A DNA stretch of 64,000 bases, from contig CM020618.1 of NCBI GenBank assembly GCA_009829735.1, forward strand, positions 32,402,894-32,466,893, given 5' to 3'. Within the stretch, counting starts at the first letter, position 1, and every line of letters starts with the position of its first letter. Made by a program: the position numbers and the translations under genes. The notes beneath the pieces were generated by a model. That model saw only the letters and a program-made list of their open reading frames with translations, was not told where the DNA came from and ran no database searches. Positions 12,246 to 22,789 of the stretch are shown piece by piece. This stretch comes from Pyropia yezoensis (Eukaryota > Rhodophyta > Bangiophyceae > Bangiales > Bangiaceae).

Positions 12246-12529
12246 GACCGCTTCGGTAATCAGCGCGAAGACAAGAGCAACAGGCACCACAAGAGTCGCA
12301 CTCGGAGCCACGCCCGACTGCACAGCCGTGGCGTCCGAAACTCAGCGTCCTTCCTCCTGTCGCCATGGGCAAGACCGGGGATGTGAAGCGGGCTCACGTC
12401 GGTGACGGGTGCGTGTAGGAGTCGTTTGCGAGTGCTACACGCTTCCAATGCTGTCGCTGTGCGCTGCAGTCACGGCAGATAGCCGGCAAAGCGGTAGGAT
12501 GTGCGCAAGGAACTGTATGCCCCTGCATG

Positions 12530-13018
12530 TCATGCTCGGAGACCATCTCTGACGTCAAGGCAGCAGCGTATCCAAAGAATGGCCGCCTTACCACCCGAAC
12601 TGCTGCAGAGAGGCCAGGAACCCGCCTGAGCGGGGCACAAGAGATAGATGATTATTGGACGGACGGGAGAGGCCCGTCGTGAGCCACACTGGCACGGATC
12701 GCCGCTAGTGCCAACGCCCTGGCGAGCGCGCCCCTTCTGCTTTGTCTGCGGCACTCGTGCCGTGTCTAACTGAGCAGCGTGGAGGATGGCCGCCCCTGCT
12801 AGCTTCCACCTGAATGCTGAGATCCGCTTGAGGTACGCTCGTGCCCTCCGGCCCGCTCCTGCTGGGCCCGCTCCAATCACGACATGCGAGGAGACCGCGT
12901 TGCGCTGTTCACTGTTGCAAATCTTCTCCTGAGTGAGGCCAAGTGCATTGACGCGGAGCTCAATGCCGTCCCCTCCTGCGTCGCACACTACCACTCCCAT
13001 GGCATGTTTCACGGCCAT
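12530..13018 (-). CDS. hypothetical ORF, possibly a mobile-element exon
   Basis: This 162-codon minus-strand frame has balanced composition in its first two thirds (for example GGDGIELRVNALGLTQ) but no motif I recognise. It lies directly upstream, in transcription order, of the zinc-finger frame at 12245-11529 and could belong to the same decayed element. Support is limited to its length and composition. Confidence 0.2.
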   Translation of the reverse strand: MAVKHAMGVVVCDAGGDGIELRVNALGLTQEKICNSEQRNAVSSHVVIGAGPAGAGRRARAYLKRISAFRWKLAGAAILHAAQLDTARVPQTKQKGRARQGVGTSGDPCQCGSRRASPVRPIIIYLLCPAQAGSWPLCSSSGGKAAILWIRCCLDVRDGLRA

Positions 13019-13166
13019 CCACAGCTGAGCACGAGGCGGGGGAAGGGAGCAGAAAGGGGCTGGAGAAAAGCACCAGAAGGTGGGGGGGGGGGGGCGCCCG
13101 GGCGTTCATGGGTCGTTGGGGGCGCCACATTCAGAGGCGGTGTCGCGAACCTTCATTCTGACCCAC

Positions 13167-13645
13167 AGGATTGTGGCAAAAACCATTCGCGCACACAGCA
13201 CCCAATTTGGGGCGGTGCACAAGGGCTGCCTCCCGTGTCGGGGGAACCGGAAGAAGTGCAAGTCGCACACACGCTATCCCTGTTGTGGGGCAATCCCCCC
13301 ACGACGAAAAAAGAACATGGTGCGTGGGCCAACAGTGTCTTCGTCGGGACGGGAGAGCGAGGCCAAGCCCCGCTGTCCCTCCCCTTATCCCCCCAGGGTC
13401 CTCTCAGAATCTCGCCACTCGAAATCTCCCACCCCAGCACCTGCCCACAGGGCCACACGAAAATTCAAGACGATAAAATGCGGAAAACCCTCAATTCCAT
13501 GCTGGACTTACTGTCAAGCAAAGTATCCCCGATATAGGGATATTTGAGGTCAAATGCAAAGCGAGAAACGGGTCAGATTAGCTGTCTCCCGACCCCGTGT
13601 GGCGCGCCCTGTCCACTGCGTGGGGCCCAGTTCTGCCACAAGGAT
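13167..13645 (-). mobile_element. solo LTR of gypsy family 1, reverse orientation, TSD AGGAT
   Basis: The element occupies 13172-13640 (469 bp). It begins TGTGGCA and ends TGCCACA, and is the reverse complement of the LTRs at 14765-15233 and 54534-55002. A perfect 5-bp target-site duplication, AGGAT, flanks it at 13167-13171 and 13641-13645. All three copies contain an antisense open stretch with KGCLPCRG and a Lys/Cys-rich motif (KKCKSHT). It is probably incidental, since it lies inside the LTR. No internal element sequence adjoins it, so it is a recombination-derived solo LTR. Confidence 0.9.
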
Positions 13646-13656
13646 GTTCCTCGGGG

Positions 13657-14235
13657 TCAGCACTGTCGTTGTCGTCCCAGCCAATCACGGCGTGAATTCA
13701 AGCCCCTCTGACCCACCCTCTGTCGGGCTGTCTCTTCCGAAAGCTCCATCCGCTGAATTCCTGGCCATCCGTTTACCTGAAGTAGCCCCCACGGTGGGAT
13801 GCTCTGAATGATCTCGCGTGATACTGGAGAGGCCCGCTGCAATTTGTGGTGAGATTGTTTGGTGGCTGTTGAGAGTCGTTGCAACAAGGTTAGCAACGCG
13901 GAGGTTGCCTCGCGCCAGTCGCCCAAAACATTCTGGAAATGACATACTGCGTCCATCAAGGAATTTCCACGTACCCCGTCTCCCGTCCATTCGAAGCAGT
14001 GCCAGAGAGTGGCGCACGCACTGCCTTGCAACCAGCACCTCGAAAGCGTCCTGTGTTGCCGTTCTGCGCCCGCGCCTGCGCAGCGCGCCCTCTCGTCCTT
14101 AACATATCTCAGGCGTACAATCTCGGCAGGAAGTCCCTTGGCCCGCTCTTTTAGATGGCCTGGCGCGCACCACAGCCGGCCTGCGTTCCCGAACAGCGCT
14201 AAGGACCAACAAACGGACCTGTCCTGTGAGCACAA
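13657..14235 (-). CDS. hypothetical ORF, probable mobile-element remnant
   Basis: A 192-codon minus-strand frame with evenly distributed amino acids, including Trp and Cys, and segments such as GLPAEIVRLRYVKDERARC and LWHCFEWTGDGVRGNSL. It looks more coding-like than the surrounding DNA. The solo LTR at 13172-13640 sits immediately downstream of its stop, so the original reading frame may have been altered there. No family was recognised. 14240-14764 contains a long C run near 14330 and no supported gene. Confidence 0.25.
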   Translation of the reverse strand: MCSQDRSVCWSLALFGNAGRLWCAPGHLKERAKGLPAEIVRLRYVKDERARCAGAGAERQHRTLSRCWLQGSACATLWHCFEWTGDGVRGNSLMDAVCHFQNVLGDWREATSALLTLLQRLSTATKQSHHKLQRASPVSREIIQSIPPWGLLQVNGWPGIQRMELSEETARQRVGQRGLNSRRDWLGRQRQC

Positions 14236-14764
14236 TCACCACCTATGATTTGGAAGCCAATCGCACGCCAGAACGGGATTCTATCACGCCGAGGCGGTCA
14301 ACGCGAATGTTCTTCTCAATCGCCCCCCCCCCCCCCCCCCCCCCCGCAGCCACGTCGCAGCAGACGAGCTGTCCACTCGGTTGGGCGAGTGGCGGCCTTC
14401 CGGCGTGGCCCGCCATGGATTTCGAGTCGCGGACACGCGCGCAGCACCGAGCTGGCGGGCCTGGGCTGTGTCGTAGTGCAGGACTTTCTCCCCCGCCGTC
14501 CCTTCCGCTCCCAAGGCGGGATGGCCTGCCGCGCTGCGGATCGGCTTCGCAGCAGTCGAGGGTCAGTGTTCCCATCCCACCTTCCTTCAACGTCTTGCCG
14601 TGGGTGAGAGGACTTTCTTTCGGACGTGGTGGGAAAGCTGTCGGCCGCACTGCCTCAGCCGTTGCGTGCGAGGTGAGTTCGCGTCAGAGCGACGCGTCCT
14701 CATGTCGCGTCAAAGTGCGTGTTGAGCACTCTCCTAGCTTCACCTATTGCTGCACGGCAATCCT

Positions 14765-15233
14765 TGTGGCAGTATTGACCCCAGGTTGGGGGGCAGCACG
14801 TGCCATGCAAGGGGCGGCAGGCACCTAGCTTGACCCGCTTCTCCCGATGCATTTGGGTCCGCTTTCCCTAAGTTAGGGATAGTTAGCTTAGTAGTAAATC
14901 CAACGTGGATTTGAGGGTTTTCTGCACTTTATCGTCTTGAATTCTCGTGTGGCCCAGTGGGCAGGTGCTGGAGTGGGAGATTCCGAGTGGCGAGATTCTG
15001 AGGGGACCCTGGGGGGATAAGGGGAGGGACAGCGGGGCTTGGCCTCGCTTCCCCGTCCCGACCAAGAAACTGTTGGCCCAGACACCATCTTCTTTTTTAC
15101 TGGTGGGGGAATTACCCCACAACAGGGACAGCGTGTGTGCGACTTGCACTTCTTCCAGTCCCCCCGACACGGGAGGCAGCCCTTGCGCATCGCCCGAACT
15201 TGGGTGCCGTGTGTGCGAGTGATTTTTGCCACA
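14765..15233 (+). repeat. 5' LTR of gypsy family 1
   Basis: A TG...CA-type repeat with ends TGTGGCA and TGCCACA, 469 bp, matching the solo copies at 13172-13640 (reverse) and 54534-55002 (same orientation). The primer binding site begins two bases downstream. Confidence 0.88.
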
Positions 15234-15235
15234 AT

Positions 15236-15253
15236 TGGTGGAGCAGCAGGGGA
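15236..15253 (+). other. primer binding site of gypsy family 1
   Basis: TGGTGGAGCAGCAGGGGA follows the LTR end. TGG pairs with the CCA tail of a tRNA, and the next bases would pair with an acceptor stem ending CTGCTCCA. The tRNA identity was not determined. Confidence 0.65.
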
Positions 15254-15352
15254 CAGAGGTAAACTTTACCTCCGGGTGCACCCGGGTGTAGGGGGCCCTC
15301 TGTCTCTGAGGAACGGTGCACTTGGACCGTGCCTTACGGCTCGTCAGCCAAA

Positions 15353-17422
15353 ATGGCTGGATCGGACCCCCCGTTGTCTGGAGCGTACAAGGGTGGCGCA
15401 GGTACTCCAGTGCCTTTGAATACTGGTGAGACACAGGTAGGTGTACCTGGGGTCGGAGAGGGACTGGAGGTCCCTCAAGCCAGCAGGACTGGGAGTACGG
15501 GCGGGCGACTGGCCACCTCGACTCAGTCGGGAGTTTATTCCGGTAACACCCCTGATGTTGGTGGGCCAATGTCCGGCCACCGTGTGGTACACTCAACGGG
15601 AACGTCCCAAGGTGAGAGGACTGTCCTCGCGGGATCCACTCGGGTTGGAACCAACTTTGGCATGGAGCCGTCGCCAACTAGGCCTTTGGAGGACGGCGGA
15701 CCTCCGTTGGTCGGCGATGGGCTCGCGCCCATGCCCTCCGTCGAGACCTCTGAGGATTGTGGTTACTCCTCAGACGGACTCCCGGAGGCGGACCGAGACT
15801 CAACTGGAGTCGGTAACCCACTCCTCGCGGAGACTGTCCGTCGGGAGGCGACCAATGTGTTGCGGCAAACTTTGCCGGAAGTGGTGGTCACGATGATAAA
15901 TACAATTCTAAATCAGATTGTCGCGAGTTTGCCAGATGGTCTCAATGTCCAGACTGGATTGGGGCATTTGAGCCCGCAGACGCAGGGGAAACCTTCTCCT
16001 ACGACTGTCTCGGGGCACCCCGAACCGGGGGCGACCCCTTTGACTCCCAACGAGGGAGCCACACCATTCTCGGTGGGGCGCACGCCCTTTACGGGGGCGT
16101 TCCCCTCGGAGACGCCGGTGGCTACGCCAAGCTCGCCGCGGCAGACGGCAGGCACTGCGGGTCAACTCACTCCGTTGCATCAGCGGCTTCTTCCTCAACG
16201 TGAGATGCCGCCCAAGATCCAGGTAGCCAACCCGGTCTATCAGAGGATCTTTGACTGTGAGACCTACGCCCTCCACAACAAGTCGGTGGCGTACGGTCCT
16301 ATTCAGGCCCGAGCTATGGGCCGCGCCAAGAAGAATGCACTTCACTCCTTTGGGCACAGAGCGGAGTGGGATGAAACTCCCCCCCTCCGTGTCTTCGAGT
16401 TCCTACGTCGTTTCACAAAAGCCTGTGACGACAATGCCATAAGTGAAGGCATGGCTTTCTACATCCCACAGGAGTTTACCAAGGGCGACCTACGGACAGA
16501 GCTCATGTCCGTCATGCCCAGTTCCTCAAGCGGAGGCGCTGGTGAGGTGACGTCCTACTTGGAGCTCGTCAACTGGTTGTTGAGAGCTACGGCGGATGAA
16601 GCCGCGTTGGCTTCTCAAGTCGAGGAGTTTACGCAAGCTCATCAGGAAGAGACTGAGGACGAGTTGTCCTTTGCGGAGCGAGTCCGTAAGCTCAATAATC
16701 TTTGTGGGTTTCTTCATCCACAAGCTGTGGTGAAGAGTCGATTTTGTGGTGGGACTCCATTGGTCAGTCCGTATAGAGACCCGCGAGCAAAACACTGCTC
16801 GGGCGACGCAAGCCGGGTTGGCCAGGATCGCCTACCGCAGAGGTGAGGTAAGGCCTACCGCAAGTTGCGGGAGGAGCAACGCCAGGAGCGTCAGGCCGAG
16901 TTGGCCAAGGAGCGAAAAGAGGCGCGTCAGGCCAGAGAGCGACGAGATGCACGCCAAATCCGCAAGCATAAGGTAGTAGCTGCAGTGGGAACTTCCCAGG
17001 GTACCTCATCTACTTCCCAAGTCGGAAAGACTCCTCCGGGAACTGACCATCGGTGCTGGAACTGCAACGCCGATGGGCACTGGGCATATGATTGCCCTAT
17101 GTTGATTGAACGCGTTCAACAACTCGTTGAGAATGCGAGTAAAAAGTCGGCTACGGGCGAAGTACGTTCACGCCTCGAGGGTGGAACTCGACCGGTGATG
17201 GCGGTGGCCACACCCTCGGCGGCGGGGGCGGACACGTCGTCCTCGGACTCGTCGTCTTCCCCTTCGCCCTCGGATTCCGACGCCAAGTCGGCGGGAAACG
17301 AATTACCGTTGGAGCTGGCCGTCCTAGGCACACAACGGCACCCTCGGCCAAGTGGGCCAAGAGGACGAACCAACCCAGTCGGATACTGCGCCGACCTGAG
17401 GGAGGCCGCCCACCTCGGGTAG
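15353..17422 (+). pseudogene. gag of gypsy family 1, one in-frame TGA
   Basis: The frame starts at an ATG in good context (AAAATGG) and runs about 690 codons in one phase, interrupted only by TGA at 16844-16846. The N-terminal half is Pro/Thr/Gly-rich. The capsid-like part contains YQRIFDCETYALHNKS and a Glu-rich helix region near 16640. After the stop, a highly charged Arg/Glu/Lys segment leads to a CCHC zinc knuckle, CWNCNADGHWAYDC, near 17055, then a Ser/Asp-rich tail. The knuckle identifies it as Gag nucleocapsid. The single stop in an otherwise continuous frame indicates recent inactivation of the gag portion. Confidence 0.8.
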
Positions 17423-17687
17423 GACTCCCCAAGAACGTGAACCCACGTCGGGTCATCGCGGTGCTGACGGGTGAGATCTTCCAGATGGCCGGCCGGGTGC
17501 AACTAGCCCCCGGCCGTGCCTGTTGTGCCCGTATCGTACTTTAAAACGGTTCAGGAGCCTCCGTGATACGCAAGTCGCTGTTACCCAAGGAGGTGAAGCT
17601 CCAACGTTGGAAGTCCAAGGCCGACAATATGATCGACATCAATGGTGGGGTACTTCCCATTGTTGATGCCGTAACCCTATAAATAGG

Positions 17688-20277
17688 TTGGGGTCGCATG
17701 AGGTCGACGTGACCTGTGGCGTAGTAGAGAACATGTCTGTGCCCCTGCTTCTGGGCACCCCCTATGTTGTAACACAAGTGCCTTTGATTTGTGGACCCGA
17801 GTATTGGGTCAAGCTGATGAATGGGGAGACTATCCCCATCCTTGGTAAGGGAAAGCCTGTGGCTCCTGTGACAGTATCACAGTCGAAGCCTGTTTGTTCC
17901 GTGAGAGAAAGGTTTACTGCTACCCTGCGTTTAGCTCGTAAGGTCACGTTGCCTCCCAACTCGGTGGCACACGTTGACGTTGTAACTGATCACTCGGGGA
18001 ACGGGTTGGTGCACCCTAACCCCCGTCTTTCTCGTAAGCATCGGGTGCATGCTGATTTGTGCCCGATGGACTCCAAAGCCGGAGTCCCGCGGAGGGTCCA
18101 GGTGATGAACCTCAGTTCCACCCCAAAGTACTTCAAGTCGGGAGCCAAGTTCGGCTATATCGACCGACATGAGGGGCCAGTAGTAGCGGTCACCCTCAGC
18201 GCGGGCGCGGGTAGCGACCCGAAGTCTGGAGAGGAGAAGCACCAAGCCAAGTCGGCCGCCTCTCCTCGACCCCATGTGAACATGGAGAATGTTCCACCCC
18301 GGTTGAGGGTTCGAGTTGAACGCCTCTTGGACCAATATCACAAGTTGTGGGATGGTCAATTGGGACTCATGAGAGCCACCGAACACCGGATCGAGTTGAA
18401 ACCCGGTGCACCCCCTATGCGTCAACAACCGTAAAGGGGAGGGCCCCGTTCAAGGGCCCTTGTCAAAGAGCAAGTCGCTCGCATGGAGGCCCTCGATGTG
18501 ATGGAGGCCAATAACGCCGAGTGGGCGAGTCCGGTGGTTATTGTCCCCATTGTTGATGGGACCCCACGGTTCTGTATCGACTACCGTAAGCTCAACGCGA
18601 GCACGGTGAAGGATAGTTATTCCCTCTCTAGCATGGACGACTGTCTGGACTTTCTGGGGGAAGCAAATGTGTTCACTACCCTAGACTGTAACGCGGGGTA
18701 CTGGCAAATCCCCATTGCCCCGGAAGATAGGCATAAAACTACCATCGCGCCATGGACATGATTCTGGCCGGAGGACGGTTGCAGATCTGTCTTGTGTACC
18801 TAGACGATATAATCGTATTCTCCCGAGGTCCGGAGGAGCACATCGGCCATCTTGGTGAGGTGTTCAAGCTACTTGCTGACGCCGGTGTGCCACTGAAGGC
18901 GAGCAAGTGCCACTTCTTCACTCAAGAGGTGGAATACTTGGGACATGTTGTCCGTCCGGGGCGCCTTAGTGTCAATGAGAAGAGCTTGAGAGCCATCCGT
19001 AAGGCTCAGTACCCCCGGACCCAGACCCAGATGAGGAGCTTCCTTGGAATGTGTAGCTTATACCGACGTTTAACCAAGGGCTTCGCCAGGTGGCGAAGCC
19101 GCTGAATGAGCTAGTTAGCTCGACGCTACCGAAGAACCTGCCTCCTCCGAGTCGGGTGGTGCAGGTATCCTTTGAGACTCTTCGGGGTCTATTGCTGAAG
19201 CCCCCTATCTTGGCTATTCCCCGGTTGGGAGGCCATTATATCTTAGACGTGGATGCTAGCTACGACCAACTTGGTTGTGTGTTGCTTCAGCAGCAGCCGG
19301 ACAAGGAGTACTTGCCGGTAGGACACTTCAGCAGGGGGCTGAACTCGGCTGAGAAGAACTATGGAGTCACCAAGCTGGAAGGACTCACGGTGGTGTGGGC
19401 GGTGAAGTCACTTCGTCACTACCTAGAGGGTAAGAAGTTCCTCATCTGCTGTGACCACCGCGCGTTGCAGTTCATCTTTAAGACGGATTGCACGAACACA
19501 CGCCTTAACAGGTGGAGGGTGCGACTGGCACCCTTCAACTTTGATATTGAGTACCAACCTGGCAGGCAACATGCCCTTGCCGAATGCCTCTCTCGGGTAC
19601 CTACCGAGGGGCTGGACACTAACTCAGTTGATGGTGACATCCCCATCGTGAGGATAGTCACGCGCTCGGGTCAGTCGTTGAACCCCGAAGCGCCAGAGAA
19701 CAAGAAGTACTTGCCCTGTCCATGGACGACGTGGTGAAGGCCCAAGCCGACGACTCCTTCTGCAAGTCGCAGAAGGATACGCTAGATACGGTGGCGGAGA
19801 CGCGGTCCTTCATCGGAGACGATGGCCTCCTGTTGAGGAGGGGGGTAACTCAGGGGGCTGAACAACTTGTCGTCCCCGCATTACTCAAGGACAGTATCCT
19901 TGAGAGGGAGCATAACGCTCCCACAGGTGGACACCTGGGGTCTAGTGAACTATACCAGACCCTGAGGACCAGGTACTACTGGCCGTCCATGGTGGTGGAC
20001 ATCTACAGTTGGCTGGCTGCCTGCAGAAGTTGTACACAGAACCGTCTGATGGAACGGCGGCCTACCACGCCTATGCTGCTGTTTCCGGCTAAGACCCCCT
20101 TTGCCGCGTTGGCTATGGACATCCTTGGGCCCCTGCCGGTAACGGAGGATTGCAACCAGTACCTCCTGGTCATCTGCGATCGCTCCACGAAGCTTGCGCG
20201 AGCGATCCCTCTGGCAGAGACGGCGGCCATGTCGGTCGTGTCAGCCTTCCTAGATCACTGGGTTGCCTTTTATCGTC
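17688..20277 (+). pseudogene. degraded pol of gypsy family 1 (protease remnant, RT, RNase H, partial integrase)
   Basis: Fragments lie in several frames. 17688-18434 holds a protease-to-RT linker and ends at TAA inside the usual PYR..P region. 18483-18761 holds the RT fingers, with FCIDYRKLNA and FTTLDCNAGYWQI. The block containing FGL.NAP is deleted: the sequence passes from HKTT near 18735 straight to MDMILAG in another frame. 18752-19105 retains YLDDIIVFS, the catalytic motif. 19090-19737 holds RNase H (LDVDASYD...CDHRALQF). 19722-20277 holds the HHCC zinc finger (HNAPTGGHLG...CRSCTQN) and the start of the integrase core. The missing RT block and the truncation make activity impossible. 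Confidence 0.85.
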
Positions 20278-20939
20278 GGCTACCGGAACCACATGCAACT
20301 CAATCACACACACTGCATGGCGTTGTATTTCACAATTTTCCACTGCAACGTACTGCAACATCGCAAGACCGTCCACTGATGAAAAAAGAGCACCACTGCA
20401 ATACATGTCATGACTTGTGTATCGCCGCATCTTCTTGTATTTCCCTGCAACACAGATCCCTCATGCACATCACCGCTCCTCACACACTGGCCATCGCGAC
20501 TCCGACAGTCGCATCGGACAAGGTGGTCGAGTCACGGACGACGAAACATCGACCTTTCGTTCTCCACGCCTACACGCCCGGCCGCCAGTGTCGTCCTCGT
20601 TTAAAATACATCGCTGAAGAGTCCACCAATTCTTCCGACCCGACCAGATCGCGCAGTCCGGACGTTTCGGGACATCTGATTGACCACACAGCCTCGCCCG
20701 AGCCTCCATTAACGCAGGCTACGTTTTGGCATCCCCTCCTGAACATGCTCATTTGCGCATCTACCGACGCCAGTGAGCTGATTCTGGACTCAGCTTGTCT
20801 TAAATGGCACCAAGATCCTCCACAAGTGATGATCCAGTTCCCGGCTCGCACCCCTCCCACATCACCACGCGAAGCACCTCCCGAGAATCGTCCTTGGGGA
20901 GGGGCACGGTGCCTTCTGGGCCCAAGTCAGAGGACTGTC
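20278..20939 (+). other. open stretch fused to the gypsy truncation point, unrecognised
   Basis: The plus frame of the truncated integrase happens to stay open to 21032. After 20277 the protein no longer resembles integrase. It includes SSDPTRSRSPDVSG and LICASTDASELILDSACLKW. The last part, from about 20940, belongs to coding repeat copy B, so this may be the upstream portion of that unit into which the gypsy sequence was joined. No motif was identified. Confidence 0.3.
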
Positions 20940-21890
20940 GACTTGGTGCAGTCAGCGAAGAGCAAGAGCCTGTACGTCTGCGTGTCCATGATTGAAGATT
21001 TCACCGAGTCGCCTCTCCTTGGCACGTCCTGAGCAATCCCCACCCCTCTTTCCCAGAATTCTCATCTGACTCCTCAAATCCTGGTCAATCGCAGCTCCGG
21101 AAGCTCTCTGCCTCCCCGCCCCCAGCGCCCCCCCAGCCCTCCCAGTTGCTCGTGTTGACCCCCCTTCGAAGAAGGGCTCTCAATACATCAATTCAGCTCT
21201 TGGAACTTGTTCGGGAGGACGAATGACGGCGGGAGCAAGACGCTCGGCTCATTCGACAGCGTGATCCCCCGCTCCCGGGCAAGCTACTGCAACGTAAAAA
21301 AAAAATATCCTGCAGGGGCATGGAGGACTGGCAAGCTACCAAATCGGTCTCACTTCAGATTCCTTCTCGAGAAAGTAAGTAGACCTCAATTGTTCATGAT
21401 AAGTCTCATTCGACACCACTATCGTGAGTTTGCGTAGGGGCACCATCGCGTTCTGGTTGGTCGATGTGATGATATGTTTTCAAAACGTTGCATTTCCGCA
21501 TGTTCTCTTGATGACTCACGCTAGAATGCTCGAACACTCCGAAATTGGGGATGCTTCAAGTACGTTTTCGTCAGTACTTGAACTTTCCGTGTGCGCAAGT
21601 ACAGGATCTTTTGTTGAACTCTCACAGAATCTGAGCAGAGTGGGCAGATCCTTGCACGGGCTTGCTCCATATGAAGATTATTTGCTTGACCAATCAGCGC
21701 AATCCGCCACCACCACTTGGCGCCCTATGAATGAACTGGTGGCTGCCGTCGCTGCGGTGGAGACCGCACGCCATTGGATCCGTGTGGAGCACGAACCGGG
21801 CTTGCCACACATTGCCCCCTCCACCCACCGCTTTGCCTCCACCTCACTCCCCCCTCCACGCCCCGCTCGCGCTCTGCTCCATCCTCTGCA
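20940..21890 (+). repeat. copy B of an unrecognised coding repeat
   Basis: It aligns with the reverse complement of 10135-11100 through most of its length at nucleotide and protein level. Shared landmarks are ACTTGGTGCAGTC near 20942, CGACAGCGTGATC near 21257, GATAAGTCTCATT near 21399, GTTGGTCGATGTGATGAT near 21457, CCAATCAGCGCAATCCGCC near 21690 and CCCCCTCCACCCACCG near 21814. It is more disrupted than copy A. A donor-like AAAGTAAGT occurs near 21374. The product is unknown. Confidence 0.6.
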
Positions 21891-21982
21891 AGCGCTCTCC
21901 CGAACTGCCCCTTCTCCCGCCGTGTCGTGTCTCATTCCTTCCCTGCTCCCCCCCCACTCCCCACCCTCTCCACCCCTCGCGC

Positions 21983-22783
21983 CCCCCCCGCTTCCCTCCA
22001 TCGCCTCTCCCGCTTCCCCGCACCCACGCTCTCTCTTTTCCGCTTATTTTTCTTGTCCATCACTCAGGTATGTGGGGAGGATGCCATGGGTGGTGCATGT
22101 GGGTGGATCGGCTGGACGGAGCTGCTCTGGTGATGTACGTGGGTGTGTGCGCGGGGGGCTGCTCGCGCGGTGGTACGAGAGGGCGTGTGGGAGGGTGGCA
22201 GTTGCCGTGGTGGTGGCGGTAGGAAGACGATACTCATGGGGGTGCCATACATGCACAGTTCCATGTCATGCGCTACATTGGCTTGCATTGCCCTGCAACT
22301 GCGTTGCATTGGCTTGCAGTTATCTGCACTATCTTGCATATTCACCAGTGTTCTACTCGCTACGCACCTTTCGCAGGTTCTTCTGGATCTTTTTCGTGTC
22401 GAGCTGGCGTCCTCCCGTCCCTTTCCCCCCCCCGCACCCCCCCCGCTTCCCTCCATCGCCTCTCCCGCTTCCCCGCACCCACGCTCTTTCTTTTCCGCTT
22501 TTTTTTCTTTTCCATCACTCAGGTATGTGGGGAGGATGCCATGGGTGGTGCATGTGGGTGGATCGGCTGGACGGAGCTGCTCTGGTGATGTACGTGGGTG
22601 TGTGCGCGGGGGGCTGCTCGCGCGGTGGTACGAGAGGGCGTGTGGGAGGGTGGCAGTTGCCGTGGTGGTGGCGGTAGGAAGACGATACTCATGGGGGTGC
22701 CATACATGCACAGTTCCATGTCATGCGCTACATTGGCTTGCATTGCCCTGAAACTGCGTTGCATTGGCTTGCAGTTATCTGCA
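21983..22783. repeat. two direct copies of a ~346-bp unit, period 455 bp
   Basis: 21983-22328 and 22438-22783 are nearly identical and lie in the same orientation. Both run from CGCTTCCCTCCATCGCC through AGGTATGTGGGGAGGATG to TTGCAGTTATCTGCA. The 109-bp spacer between them is unique. Differences are few, so the duplication is recent. The unit contains donor-like AG|GTATGT and several short ORFs on both strands that are equivalent between copies. It follows directly after coding repeat copy B. Confidence 0.85.
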
Positions 22784-22789
22784 TTGGCT

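Larger units (their letters stand above)
14765..20277 (+). mobile_element. Ty3/gypsy family 1 element, 5' LTR present, 3' truncated
   Basis: The element starts with a 469-bp LTR (14765-15233) and a tRNA-type primer binding site, then a gag-like frame and pol with reverse transcriptase, RNase H and the N-terminal part of integrase. Homology stops near 20277 inside the integrase core, after the first catalytic Asp block (AMDILGPLP). No 3' LTR follows, so the element is truncated. Multiple stops, frame changes and an internal RT deletion show it is not functional. Its family is also represented by solo LTRs at 13172-13640 and 54534-55002. Confidence 0.9.

Noticed and set aside
13172-13640. MITE interpretation of the 469-bp TGTGGCA/TGCCACA repeat
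   Set aside because: The same repeat abuts a primer binding site and gag at 14765-15233, and has 5-bp target duplications, so it is an LTR.
14883-15677. Minus-strand 264-codon frame across the gypsy 5' LTR, with KGCLPCRG-type Cys motifs in an adjacent frame
   Set aside because: The Cys-rich stretch recurs in every LTR copy because the LTR itself is repeated. It is antisense to the element and frames differ in their stops, so it is probably not a gene.
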